A stretch of 36,056 nucleotides of DNA from an uncultured archaeon (GTDB lineage Archaea; Thermoproteota; Nitrososphaeria_A; Caldarchaeales; Wolframiiraptoraceae): NCBI GenBank assembly GCA_938083505.1, contig CALKCF010000005.1, positions 1 to 36,056 on the forward strand. The letters are read 5' to 3'. The notes under the pieces were generated by a model that made no database searches, was not told the origin of the DNA, and saw only the letters and a list, made by a program, of their open reading frames with translations. A program made the position numbers and the translations under genes. This document shows, piece by piece, positions 10,961-18,920 of the stretch (position 1 is its first letter; each line of letters begins with the position of its first letter).

Positions 10961-11901
10961 TCAGTTGGACGTGAAATGTACAAGAGTTGGTAAGCGAAGT
11001 TTAGAAACTAATCTGCAGTAACTGCATACGGGGGTTCTTCGAGGATATGCCGCACCTCTCGCATTCTCTTAAAGCTTGTGGTTCAAAATGATTTTCAAGG
11101 AGTGGCAGAAAGCGTTTTACATGAGTCTTAAATAATAGATATTTGAAGTTTAGAATTTCCTCCTCGATCTTTAACAGCAACTTCTTTCTTTTTATCATCC
11201 GTGAACCTCTTACCAGAGGACGTTCATAATCTACGTACTCCATATGTGTGGATAACACGTAGTAAAGGTTTTTCCTGCTCGGTCATCTCTATTAATGGTT
11301 TTATTTTCTTAACGATTTTTGGGTGCATAGTAGGAAGAACTAGTTTATTTCTTACAAGCTCCTCTAGGACTCCGTTAATATAGTGACTAAATAAGACCTC
11401 GACGGTGTCATCAAGATTGTGCCCCGTAGTTACGGTATCTAAATTGTTATCGGGTGCGATTTTGTTTATTAAGTACCTCTTGACGACTCCGCATATCCCG
11501 CATATTCTACGGCCGAGTTTCAGGGTTACAAAATCTTTGAACGAATACTCTTCGATGCTTTTCAAGTCGTATATTATGTGGTCTATTGAATTCTTTTGGC
11601 AAAATCTCTGAACTAACGTTTGACATTTATCAGAATACTCGGATATCCTAAGGTTTAAATGTATTACCATGAAGTTAAGGCTTGGAAATATGTTCAAGAG
11701 ACCTGACCAAGGCCATACTATCCTTTCCTCCAGAAACAGCGACTCCCAAATTTTTGACATCGGCAAACATCCTGTACTTCAATATCGTTATTCTTACTTC
11801 TCATAGTAGTCAACAAAGCAGGAACGGCAAGGATTGCTTTTTATATTATCCAATCGGTAAAGCGGCCTCCCTTCAGCCCCGCATTTACTACATCTGAGCA
11901 T
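10961..11901 (-). pseudogene. TtuA/Ncs6-type tRNA 2-thiolation protein, broken by four frameshifts
   Basis: Read in pieces, the minus strand encodes a full TtuA/Ncs6 (TtcA-superfamily) protein of about 300 aa. From ATG 11901: N-terminal zinc finger CSKCG...NPCRSCF; shift near 11795-11803; PP-loop GVAVSGGKDSMAL; shift near 11683-11697; NFMVIHLNLRISEYSDKCQ, RICGICGVVKR (C-x-x-C) and TTGHNLDDTVEVL; shift at the A5 run 11269-11273; NLYYVLSTHMEYVDYERP, GSRMIKRKKLLLK, and ECERCG; shift at the C5 run 11030-11034; PVCSYCRL. The third Fe-S cysteine expected in a C-P-Y motif reads Arg-Pro-Leu (one T to C change). The family thiolates tRNA uridines. An intact leaderless promoter remains. All identified full-length genes nearby are intact, favouring a young pseudogene over bad sequence, but homopolymer errors are not excluded. 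Confidence 0.85.
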
Positions 11902-11920
11902 TCTATGGTCATATTAGGGG

Positions 11921-11932
11921 ATAAAAATATTT
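11921..11932 (-). promoter_or_regulatory. TATA box of the broken tRNA-thiolation gene
   Basis: The minus strand reads aatatttttatc, centred about 25 nt before ATG 11901, as expected for a leaderless gene. Its good preservation shows the gene was recently expressed or still is. Confidence 0.5.
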
Positions 11933-11944
11933 GAACCTATTTGG

Positions 11945-12032
11945 TGCGGCCGCCGGGATTTGAACCCGGGACCTTGGGGCTTGCCCCCTTATGACGGGGC
12001 CCCCACGTCCTACCAGCCTAGACTACGGCCGC
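11945..12032 (-). tRNA. tRNA-Gly (CCC), with probable 14-nt intron
   Basis: Acceptor GCGGCCG/CGGCCGC, discriminator A, D arm GTCT/GGAC, T arm CCGGG-TTCAAAT-CCCGG, and CCA encoded at 11944-11942. The anticodon stem TGGGG/CCCCA encloses 21 nt instead of 7, so about 14 nt are removed. GCCC just after the 5' stem pairs with GGGC before the 3-nt bulge AAG, which places the cuts at the canonical 37/38 site and gives intron TCATAAGGGGGCAA and mature loop GCCCCGG with anticodon CCC. The acceptor and A73 match archaeal tRNA-Gly. The loop is odd: C at 33 instead of universal U, G at 37. A CAT triplet after T inside the insert could mislead software to Met. Confidence 0.72.
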
Positions 12033-12125
12033 CTACACGCTCGGACAAAACACCATGATAATATTGCAGGATAGAAAGGGATAAATGTTACGTAAACGGG
12101 TTTAGTAACATTAATTAATTCCGGA

Positions 12126-12854
12126 ATGAGGTATTACATTAGAAAAGGAATGCTTGAGACTGACGTCGTTTTTGAGAAAGATTTAGAGGATTTCTACTCA
12201 GAAGACGTAGTCCTAATAGAAGGTCTACCAGGTGTTGGTTTAGTAGCGAAGGTTGCTGTTTCTTATCTTCTAACTAAGCTGGACCTAAAAAGGGTGTGCC
12301 GACTTTACTCGCCTTATTTTCCAAGCATTAGTTTCATAAGGGATGGCAGACTCATGTTTAGCTTTGGTGATATATACCTCGCCAAGTCGCCCAGACCTAT
12401 GCTGTTGCTTTATGGAAATGCGCAACCAATGACCAGCTACGGACAATATGAGTTTTGCGAGAAGGTCTTAGATATCGCACAAAAGTTTGGATGCAAATTC
12501 GTCATAACATTAGGAGGTTATGGTAAGGATTTTGTATCAGATAAAAGGATGGTTTACTGCTCGTCGACCGATAAGAATGTACTCGAAAAATGGATTAAGA
12601 AGATTGGAGGTCTAAGGTACTCAGGACAAATAATAGGAGCGGCTGGTCTGCTGGTTACGTTAGCAAACATGAGGAACATGAATGGCCTTTCGATACTTAT
12701 AGAGACCAACGGATTGGCACCAGACTTCTTCGGAGCCATGCGTGCCATAGACTCCATAAATAAGATTCTCGACATCAATATTAGGCCAAAGGAACTTGAA
12801 GAGCTTTCTAGCGCTTACGCATTTGCAGAGATAGAGTACGAACGCCCCTACTGA
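12126..12854 (+). CDS. PAC2-family protein (proteasome assembly chaperone-like), COG2047 type
   Basis: The 242-aa protein belongs to the PAC2 superfamily, homologous to eukaryotic proteasome assembly chaperone 2 and archaeal PbaB. Visible marks: the glycine-rich IEGLPGVGLVAKVAVSYLL, SPYFPSISFIRDGRL, PMLLLYGNAQP, the hinge VITLGGYGK, GQIIGAAGLLVTLANMRNMN and ETNGLAPDFFGAMRAIDSIN. Archaeal PbaA/PbaB bind proteasome alpha subunits or serve as ATP-independent chaperones. The C-terminus (IEYERPY) lacks a hydrophobic-Tyr-x tail, so direct docking on the proteasome is not predicted from sequence. A relative lies at 16987 next to the proteasome beta gene. No ATP-binding motif is clear, despite older naming as ATP-grasp. 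Confidence 0.82.
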   Translation: MRYYIRKGMLETDVVFEKDLEDFYSEDVVLIEGLPGVGLVAKVAVSYLLTKLDLKRVCRLYSPYFPSISFIRDGRLMFSFGDIYLAKSPRPMLLLYGNAQPMTSYGQYEFCEKVLDIAQKFGCKFVITLGGYGKDFVSDKRMVYCSSTDKNVLEKWIKKIGGLRYSGQIIGAAGLLVTLANMRNMNGLSILIETNGLAPDFFGAMRAIDSINKILDINIRPKELEELSSAYAFAEIEYERPY

Positions 12855-12893
12855 ATCGAAACGAGTCCCGTCACGTACAGAGCTTAGCTCCGA

Positions 12894-13316
12894 TCATTTT
12901 GCTCCTTCTTTAATGAATTCTTCGAAGACCTTCTGCACACGTTCAGCAGCAGGCCCAGACCCCTCGATCACACCGTTCCTTGTTACCCTGACCCTATCCA
13001 TGACAAGTATGACATCCGCCTCTTTGATATATTTCACCATATTCGGAAAAACACGATTAAGTCTTTCTGCGAGTTTTTGCATGTCTATTCCAGCCTCCAC
13101 AGTTTCGATCATCAATATGTTGCTACCGGATAAGAACACCTTTGGGATCACGTTACCACCTTCGTCCCTTACATCCGCAAGCCATATGCTATAATCAGAA
13201 GGGTTGTATGCTAAGAGCCTTCCTTCCAACTTTATACCTTGAACTGTCGATACTTTGACTACCTTGTCTATAAGTGCCGCAAACTCGTCAGAAAATCTCT
13301 TAGATGGGAGCGCCAT
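12894..13316 (-). CDS. Two-domain Sm-like archaeal protein (SmAP3 type)
   Basis: From ATG 13316 the protein has 140 aa (an in-frame TTG at 13334 would add 6). The N-terminal 70 residues form an Sm fold: IDKVVKVSTVQGIKLEGRLL (Sm1) and the Sm2-like KVFLSGSNILMIETV. The C-terminal part, MQKLAERLNRVFPNMVKYI to VRVTRNGVIEGSGPAAERV, is an added alpha/beta domain like that of Pyrobaculum SmAP3. Sm proteins form RNA-binding rings; the role of the two-domain form is not known. It converges on the PAC2 gene and has its own A/T-rich upstream region near 13353-13360. Confidence 0.82.
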   Translation of the reverse strand: MALPSKRFSDEFAALIDKVVKVSTVQGIKLEGRLLAYNPSDYSIWLADVRDEGGNVIPKVFLSGSNILMIETVEAGIDMQKLAERLNRVFPNMVKYIKEADVILVMDRVRVTRNGVIEGSGPAAERVQKVFEEFIKEGAK

Positions 13317-13381
13317 TGAGTCCAACCTCGCCAATTTTATTGGCTAAAGCTTAGATAAAAGCGTAAAACCTCGAAATAACC

Positions 13382-14167
13382 CTATATTGGCCTACTATCT
13401 AAATCCGTCACGTCATCCACACCTACTTCCGAACCTGCTGATTTGCTTAGCAGGGCATCAAACGGTTGCTTAATAACTATGCCAAAACCAGATTGTATCT
13501 CAAATGTGTATATCGTGGGATCCATTTGTGACCATCGCATCTTTCTCACATACAACGTCCTGACAAGTTTACCGTTCAGCCTTGTTATGCCCATCACTAT
13601 TACGCCTGATGCAAGGAATTCCTCATAACCGAATCTGCTCAACCTAGTGGAACCCGTAGGTATGTCCGTAATAAGCAAAGTTGTAGCGTTACAAACTTCC
13701 TCCAGATATGTTATGACTTCCCTTAAATACTCTCTGACGTAGAATTCTTCTTTGGCTCCCGTGGCAAGGGCCGAAATAGGGTCCAGAACGATCCTTGATA
13801 TAGGTTCCCCTTTAGTTACTTTCCTAATTGCTTCGATGAATGCTTTACTCTCCTTTCCATACTTCCTGACTTCAGCAGCTTCGAGCCTTATCTCGAACGG
13901 ATAGAAAAGTCCACTCCTAACGTAAGGCCAAAAGTTCCAGCCTAACGTTTCAGCACCCGTAAGGACGTTACCGACCCTTTCATCTAATGATACATAAACA
14001 CACGGCTCGTTACGCAATAATCCGTCTCTCAAAAACTGTAAGGCAAGTATGGTCTTGCCGGCACCGGTCTCACCAGCGATTAGATATGTGCGTCCTTGGA
14101 TGAACCCACCTCCCAACATTTTGTCGAGCTTTGATATTCCTGTCGAAACCCTTTGCAACAAAAGCAA
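13382..14167 (-). CDS. KaiC-like RecA-superfamily ATPase
   Basis: A single KaiC domain of 261 aa. Walker A is GETGAGKT at residues 32-39 after ISKLDKMLGGGFIQGRTYLI; the catalytic acidic pair region is YVSLDE, and Walker B is RIVLDPISAL. Then come LLITDIPTG, GVIVMG and KMRWSQMDPTIYTFEI, typical of archaeal single-domain KaiC proteins. The last 25 residues are Ser/Asp-rich and probably disordered. Roles of these proteins range from signalling to motility; none is shown here. The start is TTG 14167, set by a TATA box 28 nt upstream and by family alignment. It lies 35 nt downstream of thrC but seems to have its own promoter. Confidence 0.85.
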   Translation of the reverse strand: MLLLQRVSTGISKLDKMLGGGFIQGRTYLIAGETGAGKTILALQFLRDGLLRNEPCVYVSLDERVGNVLTGAETLGWNFWPYVRSGLFYPFEIRLEAAEVRKYGKESKAFIEAIRKVTKGEPISRIVLDPISALATGAKEEFYVREYLREVITYLEEVCNATTLLITDIPTGSTRLSRFGYEEFLASGVIVMGITRLNGKLVRTLYVRKMRWSQMDPTIYTFEIQSGFGIVIKQPFDALLSKSAGSEVGVDDVTDLDSRPI

Positions 14168-14190
14168 TCAATATACTCTAATACGTTTGT

Positions 14191-14200
14191 CTTATAAATA
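14191..14200 (-). promoter_or_regulatory. TATA box of the KaiC-like gene
   Basis: The minus strand reads tatttataag, centred 28 nt before the TTG at 14167. It sits in the short gap after thrC and supports leaderless initiation at TTG. Confidence 0.6.
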
Positions 14201-14202
14201 TT

Positions 14203-15432
14203 CTACTGCTTGAGTAAAGATGTAAAGACATTCCTGATAAGCTCCATGTTGGGTGTGACGTCTAAAGGCTCTAGACCTTTAATCAACTCCGGGTTTGGGT
14301 CCTTTAGAATGTTCCCTGTACAAATACAAACGATTGTTTCGCTAGCATCAATCTCCCCATTCTCTATAAGTTTCTTGGTACCGGCTACCGATGCCGCAGC
14401 AGCCGGCTCTACACCGATCCCCTCAAGGCTAGCCAGCATTCTTTGGGCCTCGATTATCTCAGCGTCCGAGACTTTTGCAACAAGGCCATTAGACTCTTTT
14501 ACGGCAAACAGTGCTTTTTTCCAGTTTATCGGTTTTCCTATTCTTATGGCTGATGCTATGGTGTTAGGCGCCTCGATGGGTCTTAATGTATCGTGCCCCT
14601 CCTTTACTAAATCAACAAACGGTGATGCACCCTCAGCCTGTATGCCAACCATTAAGGGTGCGCTTTCCGTGAGATCTATTGCCTTCATTTCCTTAAACCC
14701 TTTCCAAACTGCTGATATGTTCCCACAGTTTCCGACGGGAAGCACTACGTATCTTGGCACCTTACCAAGCTGGTCCACTATTTCAAAGGCCACAGTCTTC
14801 TGTCCTTCGAGCCTCCATGGATTGATCGAATTAAGCAGATACACGCCCACCTCGTCAACGATTTTCCACACTAAGCTCAAGGCTTCGTCAAAAGTTCCGT
14901 CCAATCTAACCACTTTGGCACCGTACAGTATAGCTTGAAACAACTTACCGAGAGCAACTGTTTGCCTCGGCACGAGTACAATACAAGGGATTCCGGCTTT
15001 AGCAGAATACGCTGCGAGTGATGCGGCAGTATTGCCCGTTGAGGCGCACGCAACACCCTTTACTCCAATCTTTAATGCTTTTGTTATACCAACACTCATT
15101 CCCCTATCCTTGAAACTACCTGTAGGGTTCGCCCCCTCGTACTTAATATAAACATCTTTAGCTCCTAACCACTTGCCGAGCCTCTCACACTTATAGAGAG
15201 GTGTCCCACCCTCATCCAGCGATACTATGCGCTCATTATCTTCAAATGGAAGTAATTCAAAGTACCTCCAAACGTTAAATTTTCTAGACCTAAAATCGTC
15301 CCAAGAAATACTGTCCAAACTTTCGAGATCTATGCGAACTTCTAACAGTCCGCCGCAGTCGCATTTGTACTTTACAACGTCCGCACCATACACCGAATGG
15401 CATTCTATGCATTCTTGCCAGACTTTTTTCAT
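14203..15432 (-). CDS. thrC: Threonine synthase
   Basis: The PLP enzyme converts O-phosphohomoserine to threonine, the last step of the pathway begun by the aspartate kinase and homoserine dehydrogenase genes near the right end of the window. In its 409 aa: an N-terminal zinc ribbon with Cys8, Cys11, Cys24 and Cys26, the substrate loop LDEGGTPLYKC, the PLP lysine in PTGSFKDRGM (Lys108), ACASTGNTAASLAAY, the phosphate-binding VLPVGNCGNISA, and IVCICTGNILKDPN near the C-terminus. Length and zinc ribbon are normal for archaeal type enzymes. The ATG at 15432 is clear. Homoserine kinase (thrB) is not in the window. Confidence 0.95.
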   Translation of the reverse strand: MKKVWQECIECHSVYGADVVKYKCDCGGLLEVRIDLESLDSISWDDFRSRKFNVWRYFELLPFEDNERIVSLDEGGTPLYKCERLGKWLGAKDVYIKYEGANPTGSFKDRGMSVGITKALKIGVKGVACASTGNTAASLAAYSAKAGIPCIVLVPRQTVALGKLFQAILYGAKVVRLDGTFDEALSLVWKIVDEVGVYLLNSINPWRLEGQKTVAFEIVDQLGKVPRYVVLPVGNCGNISAVWKGFKEMKAIDLTESAPLMVGIQAEGASPFVDLVKEGHDTLRPIEAPNTIASAIRIGKPINWKKALFAVKESNGLVAKVSDAEIIEAQRMLASLEGIGVEPAAAASVAGTKKLIENGEIDASETIVCICTGNILKDPNPELIKGLEPLDVTPNMELIRNVFTSLLKQ

Positions 15433-15461
15433 AATCTTTCACATTTAACTCACGCGCTATT

Positions 15462-16178
15462 TTAAACATTACTCGCACTCAGAAGATTGCTGAACAACAA
15501 AACTGGTTGGAGATTAACCGTTAGTTTAACTTTATCACCATCCTTAAGACCATACTTCTCCCTAAGGTTGTATGGTGCTACAACCTCTACCACGGATGCG
15601 TCGTGATGGGTTCTTTCTATGAAGAGTATAGCACATTCATCCTTGTCGTTGAAGATTGCCTTTATGCACTTAGCACCACCATAACTTCTCTTCTCATCCT
15701 TGAACCCCTCTATTAATATATCAGCGACTTTTTCCAACAACATTCTTTCTTCTATCGCAGTATTCGACGAAAGCCTTATGTTGAGCGTGCCCAAGAAAGG
15801 TTCAAAACCTAGCTTCTCTTTAATTTGATTATAGTAGCCTGGTAGGCTAATATAGTAAGCGCCTTCACCAAGACCAGAAAATACCTTGCCCTCCAAGGTT
15901 ATTTTTACGGGATGCTCAAATATACTCTTCAACCTAACATGTAGGTCAATCAATTCATTAAGTCCCTTTTCCGTTAATTTCACGTAAGTCTCCTTTCTGG
16001 CTATTCTTCGCGTTATGTAACCTTCCTTATCCAGTTGGATAAGTAGCCTGGATGTTGTTTGTTGCGAAATGCCAAGTTGCTTTGCAAGCATCGACGTAGT
16101 TATTCTAACTTCGTGAGCAAAGCCATCGTTTTCTGCTAAAAATATCAGTATGTTCTCTTTGCCCTTTAGCAGCCTCAT
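15462..16178 (-). CDS. ribK: CTP-dependent riboflavin kinase with N-terminal winged helix
   Basis: This archaeal enzyme (DUF120 family) phosphorylates riboflavin to FMN with CTP. Residues 1-80 form a MarR-like winged helix (MLAKQLGISQQTTSRLLIQL, then the wing TRRIARKETYVKLTEKG). The kinase domain spans about 90-230: GKVFSGLGEGAYYISLPGYY, the conserved FLGTLNIRL, RSYGGAKCIKAIF, ERTHHDASVVEVVAPYNLRE and LKDGDKVKL. The HTH fusion is common in TACK archaea and suggests that it represses its own or flavin genes, by inference. It lies 29 nt upstream of thrC on the same strand, so the two may be cotranscribed. Confidence 0.92.
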   Translation of the reverse strand: MRLLKGKENILIFLAENDGFAHEVRITTSMLAKQLGISQQTTSRLLIQLDKEGYITRRIARKETYVKLTEKGLNELIDLHVRLKSIFEHPVKITLEGKVFSGLGEGAYYISLPGYYNQIKEKLGFEPFLGTLNIRLSSNTAIEERMLLEKVADILIEGFKDEKRSYGGAKCIKAIFNDKDECAILFIERTHHDASVVEVVAPYNLREKYGLKDGDKVKLTVNLQPVLLFSNLLSASNV

Positions 16179-16233
16179 ACAGGATACCGACCCAAATGAT
16201 TGACGCCTTTTTCGTTATCGTACATCATGCCTC

Positions 16234-16839
16234 TCATAAACTTATGGTTTCGTTAACCATCAGGCCTTTTTCAGTAAAGATAAGTATGTCTATACCGTTG
16301 CCGCTCGCTGCATCCCTAGCTATCGATGCTTTGATCGCCTTTATGGATAAATCATAAAGCTCCTTTGGTGTCATATCCTGTTTATACTCGCTTTCAACGA
16401 CACCTATCGCTATCTCAGCACCAGAGCCTATGACAGCATAATCGTCCTCTATCATGGAGCCCAGCGGGTCTAATACTATAATATGCGCGCCATCTTCGTC
16501 AAACCCTCCGACCACACTCTCAGTCAAGTAAGGGAAAAACCTACTGCTGAACAGATAGTTGGAGAGAACTTTGGCTACCGTCTGAACTCTCGGTTCAATA
16601 CGATTCTCGAGCCTGTAAAGGTTTATTGCAGCCGTAGCGTCCCTTATGAGCATCTGCATGTCAGCAACGAATCCTGCACATGCAGCACCTATTTTTGGAG
16701 TTATCTGGAATACCTTCCTTGCAGATTTACTTATGACGAAGTAACCGTATGAAAGCCTTTTCTCAGAGGCTAAAGCAACAGCGCTCTTGCTTCTGATGCC
16801 AAGCGTCGTTGCACCTGGATACGGAAACTGGATGTTCAA
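16234..16839 (-). CDS. psmB: 20S proteasome beta subunit, probably non-catalytic
   Basis: The 201-aa protein is a proteasome beta subunit with a 9-residue propeptide (MNIQFPYPG). Aligned without gaps to Thermoplasma beta, the residue after the processing Gly is Ala10 where the nucleophile Thr1 should be (GATTLGI against GTTTVGI). The helper residues remain: Glu17 (ALASEKR), Lys33 (SARKVFQI), Ser129 region GSGAEIA, and Asp166/Ser169 in ARDAASGNGID. Many crenarchaea carry such an ATAIG-type beta together with an active one, so a second beta gene is expected elsewhere. Family knowledge says the inactive subunit helps assembly or tunes specificity. A TATA-like element near 16884-16894 gives a leader of about 24 nt. 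It diverges from a PAC2 gene. Confidence 0.9.
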   Translation of the reverse strand: MNIQFPYPGATTLGIRSKSAVALASEKRLSYGYFVISKSARKVFQITPKIGAACAGFVADMQMLIRDATAAINLYRLENRIEPRVQTVAKVLSNYLFSSRFFPYLTESVVGGFDEDGAHIIVLDPLGSMIEDDYAVIGSGAEIAIGVVESEYKQDMTPKELYDLSIKAIKASIARDAASGNGIDILIFTEKGLMVNETISL

Positions 16840-16986
16840 ACTCCGTTCACCGGATTTCTCTGTTTAATCGTATTCAGGCCGCATACTTAAATATTCACCA
16901 TCTCATAAGTTTTTCTTTAATCTACATTAATCCGCTTTGTGAGTTGCTGAAGTTAAATAGTGGTATAACTACTCGTTGAATGAGGA

Positions 16987-17796
16987 ATGGAGGAAATTAT
17001 CCGCTTCTACGAATTAGCATCCCTAAAAGAGCCGTATCTAGTTGCTGGCTTTTATGGTTGGTCTGATGGTGGAAGGGTGTCGAGCATGTCGCTCATTTAC
17101 TTGCTGACGAAACTTCCGTCAAAACTTTTTGCCGAAATGAACCCAGAGCCTTTCTACGATTTCACTGTAAGAAGACCGTATGTTTCTTATAAATCAGGTA
17201 TGATTACCAGCTATAGCATGCCAAAAAACGAGTTTTGGTACGTCAAGGATGCAGGTGAACGTTCACTCGTACTGCTCCTTGGTGAAGAACCTAACTTAAA
17301 CTGGATTAAGTACGTTAATGCTGTAATGCAAGTGATTAAAAAAATTGGAATAAAGAGAGTTTACACGATAGGTGGTTTGTTGGACAGGATACCGCATACT
17401 GTCGAGCCTATGATAAGTTTCTTTGTTAACAGTGAAAACCTCAAGAAAGATGTATGTAGGATTGGTGGAGAATTCACAAACTATGAAGGACCAAGTAGCA
17501 TACATAGTTTCATATTGTATACGTGTATGAAAGAAGGCATAGAGGCAATGAGTATATGGGGACACTCGCCCATTTACATCTCATTCCCAGATGTTCAGAC
17601 TACATATCACCTAACAAAGAAACTTGTGGAGCACCTTAACATAAAATTGGACCTAAGCGACCTCGAGGCCGAGAGCAAGGACTTCAGGGCTAGACTCGAT
17701 ATGGAAATGCAAAATCAGCCGGAGCTGAGGAGGTTGGTCTTAGAGCTGGAGGATGAGTACTATAGGACGAGAAGAAGGTTCGGATATGTGTCTTAA
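16987..17796 (+). CDS. PAC2-family protein (PbaA-like), COG1938 type
   Basis: The 269-aa protein is a second PAC2-superfamily member, distinct from the one at 12126. Marks: LVAGFYGWSDGGRVSSMSLI, MNPEPFYDFTVRRPYV, SLVLLLGEEPNLNW, RVYTIGGLLDRIPHT, FTNYEGPSSIHSFILYTC, ASIWGHSP-like stretch (MSIWGHSPIYI) and a long charged C-terminal helix with LEDEYYRTRRRFGYVS. The last three residues do not form a hydrophobic-Tyr-x tail. It is divergent from the proteasome beta gene (147 nt apart), and 16 nt separate it from rtcA downstream. Position beside psmB fits a role in proteasome assembly, which is known for archaeal PbaA but inferred here. Confidence 0.85.
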   Translation: MEEIIRFYELASLKEPYLVAGFYGWSDGGRVSSMSLIYLLTKLPSKLFAEMNPEPFYDFTVRRPYVSYKSGMITSYSMPKNEFWYVKDAGERSLVLLLGEEPNLNWIKYVNAVMQVIKKIGIKRVYTIGGLLDRIPHTVEPMISFFVNSENLKKDVCRIGGEFTNYEGPSSIHSFILYTCMKEGIEAMSIWGHSPIYISFPDVQTTYHLTKKLVEHLNIKLDLSDLEAESKDFRARLDMEMQNQPELRRLVLELEDEYYRTRRRFGYVS

Positions 17797-17811
17797 AAAG
17801 TGTGAGAGATC

Positions 17812-18897
17812 TTGCATGCGGAAAATGTTATCGAGCTTGACGGCTCAATAGGCGAGGGCGGGGGTCAGGTACTTAGGGTTGCCATAACTCTCTCTGCCAT
17901 AATGCTAAAACCCATCAGGATCTATAACATTAGGGCCAAAAGGTCACCTTCAGGTCTTAGGCCGCAACACTTGACTGCGGTAAAGGCAGTAGCTTGGTTA
18001 ACAGATGCTGAGGTTAAGGGGCTGAATGTAGGCTCCAGTGAAGTGCTTTTCATACCAAAAAGATTGAAGGGTGGAAGTACGACGTTTGACGCAGGAACAG
18101 CCGGTAGCACCACGCTAATACTCCAATCCCTGATGCCCGCCATGAGCTTCGCGGAAGGACGGGTAGATGTTGAGGTGAGAGGAGGGACCAACAACCCTAT
18201 GGCGCCCACATTCGAGTATCTTTATTATGTGCTTCTACCAGTAATTAGACAGATGGGTTGCAACTTTTCACTCGAGATGATAAGACGCGGTTTTTATCCT
18301 AGGGGTCAAGGGATACTCAGGATTAGGTCGGAGCCTGTAGAGTATCTTAAACCTATCAAGCTGACAGAATTTTCAGGCATAGAGAAGATATCGGGAATTA
18401 GCTACAGTTGCAGATTACCGAGCCATATAGCCGAACGTATGGCAAAAAGTGCATCCAACTTTCTGAAAATGAACGGTTATGAGAACGTGGATATAGCATT
18501 AGAAGTGTTGCAACCCAACACGCCGAAATGTTCGGTAGATCCTGGTTGTGGTATCATATTGTTCGCTAAAACAAAAGACGGTCACCTCATAGCATCAGAT
18601 AGCCTCGGAAAGTTGGGTATTCCTGCTGAGAAAGTAGGTGAAGAGGTGGCAACAGACTTGGTAAAGCAACTAAATGCTAAAGCACCAGTCGATAAGCACC
18701 TCGGTGACCAACTGGTTGTATGGGTGGCAATTGCAAAAGGTTATTCCGAGTATAGAGTTACAGAATTAACGCTACATACATTCACAAGTGTGGAAGTCTG
18801 TAAGAGGTTAACAGGTGCCGATTTTGTGGTTGAGGGCGCGCTTGGTGAACCCGGCAGGATATCGTGCAATGGTATAGGCTTAATGCGAAAAAGTTAG
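17812..18897 (+). CDS. rtcA: RNA 3'-terminal phosphate cyclase
   Basis: The enzyme turns an RNA 3'-phosphate into a 2',3'-cyclic phosphate using ATP through an adenylated histidine. In 361 aa: LDGSIGEGGGQVLRVAITLS at residues 9-28, RAKRSPSGLRPQHLTAVKA, FDAGTAGSTTLILQSLMPA, RRGFYPRGQG and the nucleophile region DKHLGDQLVVWVAIAKG, with the His that is adenylated in family members. The start is TTG 17812, giving MHAENVIELDG; no ATG precedes the conserved core. It follows the PAC2 gene by 16 nt and may share its transcript. The ligase partner RtcB is not in the window. Confidence 0.93.
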   Translation: MHAENVIELDGSIGEGGGQVLRVAITLSAIMLKPIRIYNIRAKRSPSGLRPQHLTAVKAVAWLTDAEVKGLNVGSSEVLFIPKRLKGGSTTFDAGTAGSTTLILQSLMPAMSFAEGRVDVEVRGGTNNPMAPTFEYLYYVLLPVIRQMGCNFSLEMIRRGFYPRGQGILRIRSEPVEYLKPIKLTEFSGIEKISGISYSCRLPSHIAERMAKSASNFLKMNGYENVDIALEVLQPNTPKCSVDPGCGIILFAKTKDGHLIASDSLGKLGIPAEKVGEEVATDLVKQLNAKAPVDKHLGDQLVVWVAIAKGYSEYRVTELTLHTFTSVEVCKRLTGADFVVEGALGEPGRISCNGIGLMRKS

Positions 18898-18920
18898 AAA
18901 ATACATAAAATCATCCTGAT

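Noticed and set aside
11224-11766. A 180-aa frame as a complete thiolase-like protein starting MPMSKIW
   Set aside because: Its first 30 residues are an out-of-frame reading of the PP-loop; the real gene begins at 11901 and is frameshifted.
11945-12032. tRNA-Met reading with CAT anticodon
   Set aside because: That reading would leave 14 extra nt split between two places; the stem TGGGG/CCCCA and Gly-type acceptor support Gly(CCC) with one intron.
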